Position numbers and translations under genes: made by a program. The notes below the pieces were generated by a model. That model was given only the letters and a program-made list of their open reading frames with translations, did not search any database and was not told the origin of the DNA. Of a stretch of DNA of 64,000 nt, positions 11,601 through 26,600 are shown in pieces; positions within the stretch are counted from its first letter, which is position 1; each line of letters starts with the position of its first letter. The stretch spans positions 13,713,444-13,777,443 of the forward strand of contig CM072896.1 of assembly GCA_037013685.1 (NCBI GenBank), read 5' to 3'. Source of the stretch: Acridotheres tristis. Lineage: Eukaryota > Chordata > Aves > Passeriformes > Sturnidae.

Positions 11601-14600
11601 GTTCCCCCATTGCTTGTGGCTGAAGGAATGGGAGAGCTGCAGTCAGTCAGCTGGTGAACCCCAGTTAACTGCTGCTGCTTGGCAGCTGCCTGCCTCCTTT
11701 GAGGTGCCGCAGTTATGGAAGGAATCTGTTACATTTTATAACTTTGAATTTGAAAAATGTAAGTTTTAAAATTGAAATAAAATCTGAAAGGTACAATCTT
11801 ATTGCTAATGGAACAATAGTGAATGTCACTACTGGTTTCAGAGAGAACAGGAACAAATTTCTGAAACAGGTTCAGGTTGGTGAGAATGAGATTCAGTTAT
11901 TAAATTGCTTGTGAAACTTTGCCAGTCTTTCAAGTCTAATCCTATTATCTGTTGTTATAGCAACAGGTTGTTCATAATAGGGTACCTGTGTTGGGGTTGC
12001 CAGAAATGTGACCATTCACAACCACTGTTTATTCTCCCTGATGGTAGCTACAGGCTTTGTTTTCACCTGAATTTGTTTGACTTGTGTATTTAAATTCTGC
12101 TGTGCAGATGACCTGGCGGTTAGAGGCAATTTTTCTTTCAAACATAAGTAACAAAGACTTGCTGGACACTAGAGTGATAAGCCCTTGAATGCTGGCTTTG
12201 TGTGATTGTAAAAGCAGCTAAGAAACTTACTTGCCTACTGAGCAGGTCTGGCAGCTTTTTCTGTCCAATAATCCTGGCCCCTTCTTAGACCCTTCACTTA
12301 CAAGTCAAACCACTTTTTTACTGTCACTCTTCTGACTGTTGCAAGTCTCAAGAAAAAGGGGACGTTAACAGATGAGGAAACAAAATTTTACTATGCACTA
12401 GAATTTATTAAAAATTATTCTATAGAGATGAGATGAACACTGTATACCAGCCTATTTTGTAGTTGGTGTTTCCTCCTATGAGATAATGAGACGTTTGGAA
12501 TCTTACAGACAGCCAATCTTCACTTTATTTCCCACTATTTCCTAGTCTGGTGCACTCAAGAACCCAGATTATTTGACTGTGAACTCTTTTATATGCCAAA
12601 TGCACTCATTGAACTCTAAAAACTTGTTCATGCATTACAAAAGTTGTCATGGTGCAAATCTGTATTCATCAGACCGTCTCCAAAAGAAGCATGTCTGCAC
12701 CAGCACAGCAAAATGGAACACAGCAAAAGTTACTTACTTAACAACATAAAACTAACCTGACATGCTCTCACTGCTATCCTCTCACCAGGACTTCTGCCAG
12801 CCTTGAAAGTACTGTTTGCCATAGTGGACATGCATTTGCTTGGAGATCTTTGTAGCAGATGCCAAGTGAATCCTAAATAAAGCTTCAAGAATTTCTAAAC
12901 CCTAATTACTGTAAGTCATTCATGTGGCTAAACAAACCTGCGCCATGTGTGTGCCTGATCCTCCTTTTTTCATGCACATGGTGGATACCTCTGTTATGGG
13001 TCTAATATTCACCTTCTTTGTGGAAGAGAATAGTTTTGAGAATTCTTCTAAAGAATTTAATTTTTACGTATCTGACAAGTGAGAAGTTTCTGCTTCAACA
13101 AGGAGTTATTCATGTATTATTTTTTTTTATGAATGCAGCATTCATTGCTATAATCTTTCCAGCTGAAAGCATAGGGCCAGAAAAACCTCCCCAGCCTAAC
13201 AGAGCATTCTGTACTGAAGTTAAGCATGAAAGGTTCTGGCTCAGGGAACTCTGGCACAAGTCAAATTTGGAGCTCAGTCTATTTCCCTGCCTAGCTTTAC
13301 TTCTCAGTGACGTGGTCCAGGTGACCCGCTCCAGACATTTTCAAACCATGGTAAATTATTTGCTTGGGCAATAGATTCCTTCATGGACATCCAGATGCAT
13401 CAGTTAACATTTTGTTCTTTATTCTTTATTCTTTCCCAGCTAAGTCCTTGTAGAACTCCTAAACAGCTTTATTCAGAAATGTCACACTAATCAAGACATG
13501 AACCAACAAACCAGAGTCAACTCTCTGTTCATATGGCAAATCATGCCCTTGAAGGGTCAGAAGAGCTCAATGGTATCCCTCATCTATCTGTCTCTCTGTC
13601 TGTCTCAGAAAAGTCCCTTGTGAGAAGCAGCAAGATCCAGACACAGCATAATGAATATCTTAAAGAGCATGGTCTTTTCTTCCAAGATGAGCTGTTTTAC
13701 TTGTTTGCTTCTCTTCTGTATTTCAAGATGAGGAATACTGATGCATGCTTGTTTCTGGGGAGTGTCTTGGAATCTATAGATTCAAATCACTTTTTGATTT
13801 GAAACTACTTTGCATATATTGGTGCATGATTTCCTAGACAAAAATACAGAGAAATACAGAGTTTGCTGTAGTTTTTTTGGTTATGTTGTTGTATCAGGCT
13901 TGGAAAACCATTTCAGTGGAGAAGAGCACTGCCAACAGAAGATGATCCCAAATGACTGCCAATCATGTGCAGAGCATCCACCCTCTCTCTTCTTAATTCT
14001 ATTAATACAGCCTTACTGACTTCTCAGAGATTGGGTGTAAGACACAAAAACTGAAAATTAAAGGAGTGATTCATGGGCAGAAGCAAGATGCACACAGCAG
14101 CAATCCTGTTCTTCCCCACCCTGATATTCATGCCCATCCCAATTAAAAAATACTATTCCAGTTATTCCAGGTCCAGCCATATACTGAAGGAAGTCGGAAG
14201 GTGTGTTCTTTTAACAGTTCTTCCCTTAGGCATCTCTGTCTCCTTGGGAGATCCTTTGCCTTGCTGACAAGCTGTGAAGTCCAGATCCAAGCACCTGGAA
14301 CCTGCTAGTAAGCAATTGCTGTGAAGTTCACATTGTCTTATGTACTATCCTGTATGGTGGTGCTGGCACTATTAGTTTAACCTTTTTGTTAAGGTTACAG
14401 CTAGAGAGAATTGAATGGAGACCCTTTACCTTTATAGGAGCATGTGAATTTTAATAGCACATGACTGCCACACCAACTACCTCCTAGTGACCTTGCCTGT
14501 CTGCTGTCCTCCGTGGGCTTCCTTCTACCAGCTGCAGAGTTGCCTTATTCTCTTGGTCTGCTCAGAGATTATAGAAGCCTTTGAAAATGCTGTGTGTATA

Positions 14601-17600
14601 TCTCACAGGTGCTATAACCAGGTTCTGTGCAGTGCAGGCCACTTTCCTGTGTTGCTTACCATACTTTTCCTCACAGTTGCTGACTTTTTCCCCTTAGAAA
14701 CTTCTTGGAGATTGCCTAGGATGACAGAGTATGTCTTTTGGAGAATGCCACAGAGCAGGTGTGCCGAGGCAGCGTGTGGAACCACAGGGCAGGGCCCTGT
14801 AGTTATATTTCACATAACAATAAAGACACCAGCGCAGAACCAGGAATTATGCATTAGTCATCCCTACAATTACACTGCCTTTTCTTCTCACCTTTTAAAT
14901 GGATCTTGCAATATCTGCAGTTGCAGATATCTGATCCTCAGAAGCAGATTGCACAGTTGCTGCAGATATACTTGGAAGAAGGGAATTGAGGAACCTTAAC
15001 CCTTATGTTAGCAAATTCTCCTGGTCACCTGATGTAATTGCATCAGTCGTGGAATCTCCCATCTTAGCTTAGGCTGCATTTTCTGCATAAATTCACTGTA
15101 TATATTTAATTTCAAGTTTGCTAAGTCCCTGCCAGAAGTACTGGGAGGAAATTTGGCCACAGTACCAAGACCTGAAGCTCTTGAAATGTAATGCTGACAG
15201 ACACCTCTTTGATGTTTTGGGCAAGTCACCTTGCCTCACTGTAACAATTTCCCCAGCTTTAAAAATGAAATAATAATGCCTACTCATACAACTAAAATGA
15301 GTAGCTTCCTTTGGCCCTCTGAACATGTAAAACATTCTGCAAGTGTTCATTAGGTGTTCTTACTAACAATTCTTATTCTTATTCTTATTCTTATTCTTAT
15401 TCTTATTCTTATTCTTATTCTTATTCTTATTCTTATTCTTATTCTTATTCTTAATATGTTAGGCCAATGGCACATTGGCAAGCTCCAAAATTCCCATACT
15501 GGGGCTGTCATGGAAGATGGCAACAGCTACAAAAGCCATATCTGTGCTAAGTTGTGCACAGCAGCTTCAGCTGGTGCAGGCACACAGTGTCATTCAGCAC
15601 CAAGCAGAGACACTGGCTGAGTCTCTGAAGTGTAGGTGCATTAGTGCAGATCGCTGCTAGAGCAGAGGAGCAGCCCTTCTTATGCAGTAGCTCTGCACTG
15701 ATCACTCACATTCCCCTGGTGCAAATGTACTTAAACTCTGCAGCTGTCTGACCCTTAAAAAAGCTAGCTGTCAAATCTGAATTCCTGACTTGCAATAAAG
15801 GTTTGAACCTCTGTATTTTGCTATCATTCCTTCTCATGCACACACAAAACAGCGTCTCTTGCCGAGTTTCACAACTACATAAAACTAGTGGTCAGGCTAC
15901 AGCAATCTGGATTTTGTGAAGGTGGATTAAAAGTTCTGTTGAAGATGCAAATTTTTGGTAATCATGCTTAAGACATATAAAGTAGCCAAATACAAGTTCT
16001 ATGGCTTGTTTTTCACGGTACCATACCTAACAGAACCAATGAGAGAGCAGTAAATGACAGGAAGGTATAATACTCTAGGCATTTCTTTAGGAGATATAGT
16101 AATGATTTTTGTCTTCTCTTTCCTGTACAGGACATATTTGGCTACAAAACTCAAGGCTGTCGAAAGGCTTTGTGCATTGCTGGATACATCTTGTCCTTTG
16201 GGGCTCTGAGGTTGCTGTTCTACTGGAAGCCAGAGTGGGATGTGTGGGTAAACTGCATCCGATGCAGCTTGGAAGAAGCAGATATTGTTCTGCTTAGAAC
16301 AACAGTAGGTGCCTACTTTTATATTTTAATTAGTCCCTAGTAGGTAGCTATTTGGAAGGTGAATTAACTGTAAGGTGTCCAGTTAGCTGAAATCTCTTAC
16401 ATTGCTGGTTTCCTGCAATAATGTCTTATGTGTACCATTGTTGATCTAAAGAATTTCAAAGTATTCCACAAATTATGTGTATGATGATGATGGGAATGGA
16501 GGGTAACAGCTGATCAGACAAGCTGAAAGATATTGGGGTGACAAAACCCATAATATCTGTGGTTTCAAGACAAGTTTGTTCTCAGTCCTTCCTCTTCCCT
16601 TCTACCATCCCTGTGCTTTCTACCTTGTAGCATCGTGATCCAGATTCTAAAGCATCTCTTTGTTTGGCAGTATCCAGCAGATCTCATTTCCCTCACGTGG
16701 CTGTTCTGGTGAAGGTGTCCTTCTCTACCAAAATTTATCTACTGGGCCAAATTAAAGATTTGTCTAGCAGTGTCCCCAGAAGTGTCCAAGGGTGTCATGA
16801 GGGATCAGCATGCAGAAGAGGCCAAGCCTACACTGCTTGTTTTCTTAGCTCTGTGTTTCCATTTTCCATCAGCCCTTCCCCATGTCCAATAAGCTTGTAA
16901 TCGTGCAGTTAATGCTTTCAGAGCTGGTATATTTTGCTGGTAGTTTCCTGACACAGGTCTCTGTCTGCTGAGGACTGTACTGGAGCACTGCAACATATGC
17001 AAATTCTGGTTTTATTTCATGGAAGCTACTGCAACACTAAAGAAGCGAACTGAAACTTGGGTCTGAGTCCCAGCTGAGCCTGAATACTCCAGGAGCTGGC
17101 AGGGTTGGTTTACTTCCAGAAATTTGATTTGCTCTGCTTCAAAGATTCCTGAACAATGGCATTTTCAATGTTTGCAATTGCAAAATAGATCACTTTCTGC
17201 CTCTGTGTTTCAGCTGCCTTCTTAAATGAGCAGAGCAGCATGCAGTTAAAATCCCAGGTTTTGAAAATCACAGATCTGCCTGTTGAACACTTTATAATTA
17301 AACAATCTGCATCCTAATAGTCTGGGGGTATGTTTTTTCTTTTATTAAAAACATCATATTAGGCTTAATATCCCTTTTTAATCTTCAATTTAGTTTGCAT
17401 TATTAATTACCTATTTTTGTGTGTAATTTTAAAAAGATGTGCCATGCCAAGCACTTTTCAAATAAATTAGTTTTTAAATGATTCTTTGTGTAATTAAACA
17501 GGAATTGAATCATATTGTATATTCTTGTTATCAAGAAGCTTTCTCAAATATGCTCTGAGTGTTTTAAAATTTAAGATTTCCTTCGTGATTCTTTGTGTTA

Positions 17601-20600
17601 AAATGACAGTTTTGTTTTGTTTTGCTGTATTCTGATTATATCAGTTCTCAAATGTGATGTCTACTGCTAATGAGGATACAAGTAATCTCATCAGCTCGAT
17701 CCTTGGAATTATCTTTTGCTTCACATAAAACCTTAGTTCTTAATTCATCATTATCTCTGCATTTGCAGTATAAGAGCCTATTAACTCACTTTTGTTATTG
17801 AATTTTGATTCACTTTAGTTCAAATGATGAGCACCTGTGTTATTCACTGGTTCCCATCTCAATCTGCATCCCAATGTCTACTCATTCTGAAATCTAAATT
17901 AAAGATAAATATCAGAAAATAAATGTTATTCTACTGAAAAGACCAGTTTAAGAAGAAAAGTGGGCAAATAAGATATATAAACATTATTAAACTTATTTTT
18001 TAACACTTAAATTATTCCAAATGACTCATATTTGGTACAGAAATCTTTTTTACTGTTCTTCTTTTCAATTAAAGTTTCATAACTGCAAAACTGCTCACAC
18101 ATAGAATGTAAGTCAGTCTCATAGTTAGCCTTAATGCATGTAGTTCAGTGTTTGGGACTGAAACTTAGCATGTGGCTACTCACTACAGTAGTTGCTCCAA
18201 TCTCTCAGACTGTACTACAACAATTTTTATCAGGCACTTTTAATGTTCAACTTACTTTAGAAAAAATGGGAAGGTCATGAACTCAGTTTGTGGTAAAAGC
18301 TTGTCTAAGGTGCTGTAAGTGCTGACACACGTCTTGAAATGAATGTTAACTCAGGAGTGACTGTAAAGGCGCTGGCACTAAACACCCATTTTCCAGCACA
18401 GCGCTGTGTTCCTTTTGATCTTCCCTTTACAGCGAGGTCACTGTATCTCAGATTGTCCTGTGCCTGCCCTGTGTTTGCCTGTCCTAGATCTTGACCTGGG
18501 TGTTCACATTCCATCCTTATCAGCCAAACACCAGATCTGTGGTTGCTGAAGTATTTGCAGTACTCACATTTTGACAGGACAGTGGTTCTGTTCCTATTCT
18601 AATGATTTTTCTCCAAGTCACAAGTGTTGGGAGGCTTCTGTTGGCTAATCCTTAAAAAAAGCCAGAGTAGTGCTCTAGAAAGGCCACTGTAATTACTGAC
18701 TCCAAAGGGAAAGTGAATTTGGTCTGTGTTTGGGGCAAATTGTAACACTTCTCTTCTGTACTCAGGATGATTTTCGGATTTATTCTCGTAAGACTGTGAC
18801 ATGGATCTCGGTGTCTGCATTTATCAAAAGTAGATCAGATTATCTAGCCACCGAGGAAGACTCAATCTTCAGCAAAGCCATAATGAAGCCAAGTTTGCAA
18901 GTAAGTATTCCCTGCAGCATCTGGGAGATCTCAGCCATGCTTCAGGGAGTGAAAGTGAGCTGTGAAACACATCCAGCTAAGAATCTTGCAGCTTGAGGAG
19001 CACAGTGAGCTGTGGAAAAAGAAGAGAACTGTACTCAACAGTACTCACCTCTATAAAAATCCTCTCTTTTTCTGAAGGGGTTTATGAAATGAGAATTCTC
19101 ACTATTTCTGAGAGAAAAGCTGTATTGTAAGTAGGAGAGCTTCAGAGACTGGGATTGGCAGTGGAGAATCAGAGTTCCAAAGGAAAAAAACATTCTTGGC
19201 ATAGGAATCAGAAATTTTGGGGTGTCTGTGTGTCTGAAAGGAGACTGTGCAGAACTGAATGCAGCTGCCCCAGTAACATGAAAACAGGGATGAATGCAGC
19301 TAATGGGGAATAGAACAGAAAAGTGCCTGAGTGACATCAATATTATGTTTCATCAACACATTTTGCTTCCTTGCCTTTGTATTCAGCAATTTGTTCCTTG
19401 AAGTGCATTTTCTGGAGTCAGGTAAACAGGAGTCACTGTTAACTGTTCTTGCAAAAATGTGACCTGACCTCTGCCAGTTCCATAGATTTGAGATCCCAGG
19501 GAGACACTGGGGAGAATGTAGAGGATGGATTGATCCAAGCAGATCTCAAAGTCCCTCATGAGCTGAGTAAATGTTATTATCCCATGTCTAAAACATGTAC
19601 CAGTTCAGTTGTGTGCCTGGCTTAGCATTACATGTTAAGTTTGTGTGAGCAATAGGAATTGCAAAATGATATATTTGCTAATATCTGGCTCTAGATTATA
19701 GATACTAGAGCACTACACTGAGGAATCCAGACTATTTTCCCTTTCAGGAAATACATTTCTAACTTACTAGAATTTCTTTTTATATCTGCAACAACTTTTA
19801 GTAAATAATTTCAATATAAACATAACTTCAGTGGAGCAAAGCTGTTGCTATTTCCGCTGTGCACATATATTAATGTACATAGGAAAGTTTAGTGCCAACT
19901 AGTTTAATCAACTGGCACAATATGAAGAAAGTGGAGGCAGGTCTGTAACATTCTTTTGAGGATCAAATTAGTAGCATAAAAAAGCCAAATATAGCCTCAA
20001 ATAATAAGCCCTTTGAGTACCACTTTCGTATCAATTAAAACATCTAGATAGAAAAGACCAGATTTCAAAGCAGCAAAGAGAGAACAGTTTAACCCTTCCC
20101 TAGCAATTCAAAAGCCCCTATTTATAAGTCAATTATAAAGTGTTTTTCCCATTTAAGCTCTCTAAGTCCACAGAGTTGTGTGTAGTGCCCAAGAACTGTC
20201 TAAGGACGTCTTCTGGCAGGGTGCTGAGTCCCGTGCTTCCCACTCCAGTTTTTAGCATTGCAGATATTGCAGCTCCTATTGCATGAAATCCTGACTTCAC
20301 ACCTATTTTTAAGTTAATGACTGTGGTTATAGCTCCATTTTGAGTCAGTGCATGAGCTGGGTCTATATTTCATTGGACTATAATAATGCTTATTGCACTG
20401 GGTAGGGAAGAGTTCCCTGGAGCTGATTTCTTTATCACTTATGTGTACAGGTGTATAGCACTGCCTTCTGCCAGCTGATAGGAAGTGCCATTATCTCTGA
20501 TAGGCTTTGTTATTGTTGGACAGGACAGGACAGACTCCTCTTGCAAGTTATACATGACAGCGTGTTCCTAATGGATAACTGCTCTGCAAGGGCTTAGCAC

Positions 20601-23600
20601 TAGCAGTGACTCAGTATCCTGGGATGGCCTTTCTTGTCTGTTGGCACATCTGTTTAGCTGAAGGACTCAGTACCATACTTGGAAATGGCCCAAAGCCCCC
20701 TGCTTTCCTCAAAGCCAGGAAGAAGACAAGGCAGCTGTTGGCCGAAAACAGGCTTTTCCAGCTGCTTGTATACCCACCATGGCATCAGTAATCTCTTATG
20801 TTCATTCTGTGAGATCAGTGAAGATTATTCCTTTCTTCACAAAGAACACTGCTTTAGACTTGTTTGACCTAAAGATCTGTAAAGCTTACTGGAACCTGCA
20901 CTGAGGTGGGGATCCCAATCTGTAATTCAACTAGGGAGTCAGTGCATGCAATCCTGTCTTCTCTCCCTCCTTGCCCCCACAAAATTCCCTTTATCTGTAC
21001 TTGACCCCTGTGAGGATGCCTAGATGAGTTCTGTGAGCAAGCCTCAGAGTATTTTTGTTTGCTGTGTTGCATGTATTGTTGTCCCTGTTTTGTTTTCCAG
21101 GTGAAAACTATACAAGTACAAAAAATCCGCTATGTCTGGAATATCTATGCAAAACAGTTCCAGAAAGTTGGGTGAGTTCATGGCACTGGTTGCACAAGTC
21201 TCTGAGGAGGTCAAGCATCTTTGTGAATAATGTCCTAAGGAAAACACTCCCTTTCTATTTTAGAGTCCTAGAAGACCACTACACTTGCTCAGCAATACAT
21301 GATAAATTTGGTTCTGGTCTCACCTGCAATGAACAGAATGTCAGGTACACATTTTAAAACATGAACATTCAACATATGGATTTCAAAAGATGTAAATTCA
21401 TTCTGTTGGTGCACTTCCCAGGAGTTTTTTTTGTATTTATTAATATGCACATAATTTTAGATGAAACAGCTGTGCATAGAAATATTGAATGAAAAGGGCT
21501 AGAGAATGTTGTTTATTCCTTGTCAAAGTCTTTGAAGTGTCTCAATGTTCATCACTGTTATTGTTCTCAATCAAGAAACAACTATGTCCCGTAACTAACT
21601 TTAAGCAGTTCTTATTTGGAGTAACAGAAAGTCTCTGTGAAAGAGTGCAGCTAAGTTGTGTGTTTGCTTCTTCACTGAGGCTCCAAATTGACTAATTCTG
21701 GTCATTGAACTTATTCTCATAAACTACTGTATCATTAAGCAAGTTACAGAGCATGTATTTATGAAACTGCTAAATAGATAATCAATCTTCAGTTCATTGA
21801 ACTGAACCTTAGCTCATGTCAAATCTTATGTTCCAATCACTCTTAATTTTTTGCAAAATTATTTGGGTTTGGATAATTTAGTTTTAGATGCAGAATTCCT
21901 TTGTTTATGGTGTCTCGCAGTAATTTCTGTATGATGCAAACATTTGCCTAATAGATTGTGTTACACCTCTTGTCTGCATAAGTAAACGTCACTGGTACAG
22001 CTATCTTTTCTGACATTAGCACTGTAGGGGCATTTAAATGTCTTTTCTTGAGGAAATATCCTCTCAGCCTTTAAATTGGGATCAAAAGAAACTCTCAGGA
22101 CTACTGAAATCTGCATTTTCTTGAGCAAGTGACATTGTCACTATTTTATGTGTGAGTGATGTATCTTTATCCTGTACAGGAGAGTTATATGTGGGCCAAA
22201 CACTATTGATGTTCCAGTGATCCCTATTTGGAAACTACTCATCAAAGAGGTTAAGCATTTCTGTTGCTTTTATTCTAAGCTGCTTGGGAGGCCATGTGTG
22301 CATATAATTGATTCTTTATCTGATTTAACTTCCCACTACTCATTCTTCAAGCACATCTTTTTCAAATCCTGTTGAAAGCTGCTCCATGAAATAATAATAA
22401 ATTCATTCATTGTCCCTTGTTCCCTATCCTCCATCCCCATGCCTGTGTGTCTGCTTGGTATTTCTATGTATCTGTGTTCAGGGAGCTCTTTCTGTTTGCC
22501 TTCTGAAGGCCATTGAAGGTTTCCAAGCTGCACTGGAAATCAAACCTTCCACATAAGGGCTGTCTCTTAATTTACAGAAATTAAGTGACCAGCAGTACCT
22601 GGTACATGCCTACAGCTGCGGAGAGATTCCATGAGCTCATGATTTTGGGCACAGCACTTCACAAAGCACCAATATCTCTTTATCCTTATCTTAGACAGGA
22701 ACAGCCTATATGTGCCCTAAACAGGGTGTTTGTGGCAGTGCGTTTATGGTATGTGAGCTCCATGCTCACAGCACAATCTACTTTTCTCTCACCTTTGTTA
22801 CATTTCCTGTAAGAAGCAAACAAAACAAGGATTGGGCTGAGTCATTAACATCCCAAAAATTATCCCATTGGTCCATATTATTTGGCCTTTCTGTCAGATG
22901 AAGATGGTCTGATCTGATTAGACTAAAGTGACTGCTAAGAAAATTACGAAGGGGGTCAGAAGTCACAATACTTAATGTCTCTTATTCCAGACCTTTTCTA
23001 ACAGGTTGGACTGCCTAGGTATATTGGGGCCATTTAAATGTGGCCAGCTCTTTACTATTGCTTTATCTCCAAACAGGTCCTAAATCCATTTTACGTGTTC
23101 CAGCTGTTCAGTGTGTGTCTGTGGTTTGCTGAAGATTATATGGAGTATGCCACTGCCATCATAATCATGTCTCTCCTCTCAATATTTTTGACTGTATATG
23201 ATCTTAGAAAGGTGAGACATCTCACATTTTCCAAGAGGCAGATTTACTTCTAATGTCTGGGAAAGGCCAGCATGTTACAACATGCACACAGTGCTGCAAG
23301 ACTTACTCAGAGGTTTAGCCTTGTGACATTGTGCAGTAGTAGGTGCAATGGCCTGATCTCCTAGTCGTCATAATCTCTGTGTGGTACCTTACCCACATCC
23401 TCCCTTCCCCATTCCAGTGCTTCACTTTGTAATATTTTGTTACGCTCTCCATAATTAGGGTGGGGAATTTCTTTCTCTGTGTAGTTGTTTAGTTCCTGGT
23501 AGAGCCAGTACCCAGTTTCTGAAGGCTCTCATAACCACAAATAACAAAAGGAAATAATTGTCAGTGGACAAATTGCATAATGTAAGTAAGATGTAACACT

Positions 23601-26600
23601 TTTGTGTGTTCTTCTTTAATTTATAGCAATCCATTAAACTGCACAAACTGGTTGAGTCTCATAACAACATCATGGTCACTGTCTGCAGAAATAAGGAAGG
23701 TGACTCCTCTATGCTTCTTTTTTTCAATAAGTTTTGTTTCTATAGCAATTTATATCAAATCCAAGCATGTATAGTAACAGATTTATTCTAAAGTGGTTTT
23801 CCTCTTCTGTTTCTCAGCCCAGTTCCAGTTAACTCACTTCTGCACATAGAGTTAATTTGACTTAGAAATATGTTGTGGTACATCAAACATACTAATAATT
23901 GAGTGCAGCCTTAGCAGAAAATTGTCAGAAAAACAAAGTAATTTTTCTTAAAGCAGTGCTGACATAGCCAACAACATACCCATTAAATGGCTGTGAGTCC
24001 ACCTAATTGCTCCATGCAAAGTCTGTTCATTGTCAAGGTATCTAGAGCACAACCCAAAGAGATGAAGTCAAATAAAGAAATATAGATCCAAGGCTCCTCA
24101 GTGAGGTCGGTGCATTGGAGCAGTAACCATTGGTTGGGTTCCTGGGTAGATAAGGAGGAATTCTACAGTTGGAACTGATGTCTAGGCATTTCTTCAATAT
24201 TGGAGGTCGTATACTTAGGTCCTACTGTGGTCCTTCGTTTATCAGCCATTATAAAGAATTCTATTCAGCAAGTAGTTCCTTGTATTTTTTTCCTCTTGCT
24301 ACAGAGAAATATATGAAGCACAAAGTTTGTATTACTTGTCACTTTCAGGTTTCCAAGACCTGGAATCACACCATCTTGTTCCTGGAGATATGCTGATTTT
24401 GAAAGAGGGCAAAACCCTTTTGCCTTGTGATGCCATCCTGGTCAGTGGGCAATGCACTGTAAACGAGAGCATGCTGACAGGTACAGCTCCTCCCTCCCAG
24501 GCTTGCCACCTGAACACCATCATTGCCTATAGCTTCAGCCAGTGACACAGCACAGACTGTGCTATCATGCACATCCCTTTCTGTGAGACAGACCATAGCT
24601 GACTGACAAGGGGATTCTTTTGGTTTGTTATAATAGAGATTGAATTGTTGTTAATTGTCTAAACAGGCAATACAGACTTTAGGAAGGGCAATTTATCCTT
24701 TTCTACCTTTCTGGGGTGCAGCATTTAGGAAGAGGTGATCTGATTAGAAGGGAAAGAGTGGACAGTGAAGAGGAGTGAGCAGGACAGGACAGCAGAAGAA
24801 AATGAATATGAAGCAAAGTTGTTCCTACAGAGGGCCCATAGTCTCCTCTGGCTGTAGGGGTTTCTGTCACTCACTGGGTGTCTCATCACAGCAACATTTC
24901 CAGCCTGTGGAGTGTCTGTCTAGCCCTCCAGACACAGCCTCATATTGCTGTGATAACAGTGGAGGACACACCAAGTGGGAGAGTCACTGTAAAGCAGAAT
25001 TTTTGGTGCAATAGGAGGTCACAGTTCTCTTTTTGTCTTTAAATTTGGTCTTGGTCTGAATCAAACTGAAACTGACAGTTCTGAAATTTCAAATAAATGA
25101 GAAATTCCAGAATTTAATTTAGAAAAGTTCAGCTGTCACAAAATATTTCTTCTTCACGTTAGTGTCTGCTTTGACATATATAGGGTATTTGTCACCTGTC
25201 AAGCACTGAGCTAAAGGCCCTTCTTTTTATTAGAGAAGGAAAATATTCCTATTTGCTTGAGGGAGTGTGTAGTGACCTGCACATAGGGTTCAGATTAGGT
25301 AAACAGCTTGTGATCATTCAAAGGCAGTCATGCAACACCAGTTCAGGCCTCTTTTCAAGTCTCTACGTTGACAGCCAGAGTTTGGAGTCCTTGGACTGCT
25401 TTCAGTTCTCAGACTTACATGAAGCTGCTGTGCTGATACAAAGCAAAACTCTTCTCTGACTGTCGGTTTGCTAAGCTTTAGGCTCTATTCACTCTGAAGA
25501 TGTCAAAATATAGAAGTAAAATTTCTGTAAACTGGTTACTCTAGTAAATCCCTTTGACTTACTGCCTCTTTGTCTAGGTATTTACTTGAAAGTCAGCAGG
25601 CTGTTATTTAGTGTACTGCGGTTTTCCTCATGTGAGCTAATCTTCCCTAGGAGAAAGTATTCCTGTAACAAAGACCCACCTACCACGAGCTGATAATTTC
25701 AAGCCCTGGAGAGTGTACTGTGCAGAGGATTACCGAAAACATGTCCTCTTCTGTGGAACAGAGGTCATCCAGACCAAGGCAGATGACAGAGGAGTAGTGA
25801 AAGCTGTGGTGCTGCGGACTGGTCAGTCAACACTTGAGTTCACTTTTCCTTCCATGATTTTTTCTCACTGGAACAGTCTGACAATGTATCAAATCACATT
25901 AAGTTAAAGGTACTAATCCATATTTACAACAGACAGATGGAGAATCATTGTCCTGGGCTGGGCTAAGTTATTATGCATTGTTTCTTTTTGCTTGGCATAT
26001 CTTCTACAAAAACTGCCGACATATAATTATGAAGAAGAATTTTGCTTTCCTTCTAAGATATTGATAAAAAATCCTTCCCCCTAAGACAAAAATAACTATT
26101 TTCTATATTCTGCAGATAAGGTCACATCCACAGAAATGAAACACCTGGGCCTTCTTTCACAAGTTGTAGAAATTATGAATAATTTTGAAACCCTCCATTC
26201 TTTGCAGAGAATTTTTTGAAATATTTTCCCCTTGGAATGATTTTGATTTGTCTTTCCAGGTTTCAACACAGCCAAGGGGGATCTGGTGAGGTCCATTCTC
26301 TACCCTAAACCTATGAACTTCAAGCTGTACAGAGATGCCCTGCGGTTCCTGATGTGCCTTGTAGCATTTGCTGCCATTGGAATGATCTACACCGTGTGTG
26401 TATTTGCACTTAATGGGGTGAGTTACTAAATGCACGAGAAATGGTTCACCTGAAACCCTTTTAAAACAGTTCACTCATTTTCATGCAATAAGATCAATGT
26501 GAGAAGAGTTATACACTCTAAATAGTAGTTCTGCAAATTTTAAAGTCTAATTGATTTAGAACTTCTTCAGAACCTTTCAAGAAATCATTTCATGCCATGA

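Noticed and set aside
15354..15620. Frame with repeated Leu-Ile, like a membrane segment
   Set aside because: Direct translation of the ATTCTT microsatellite inside an intron.
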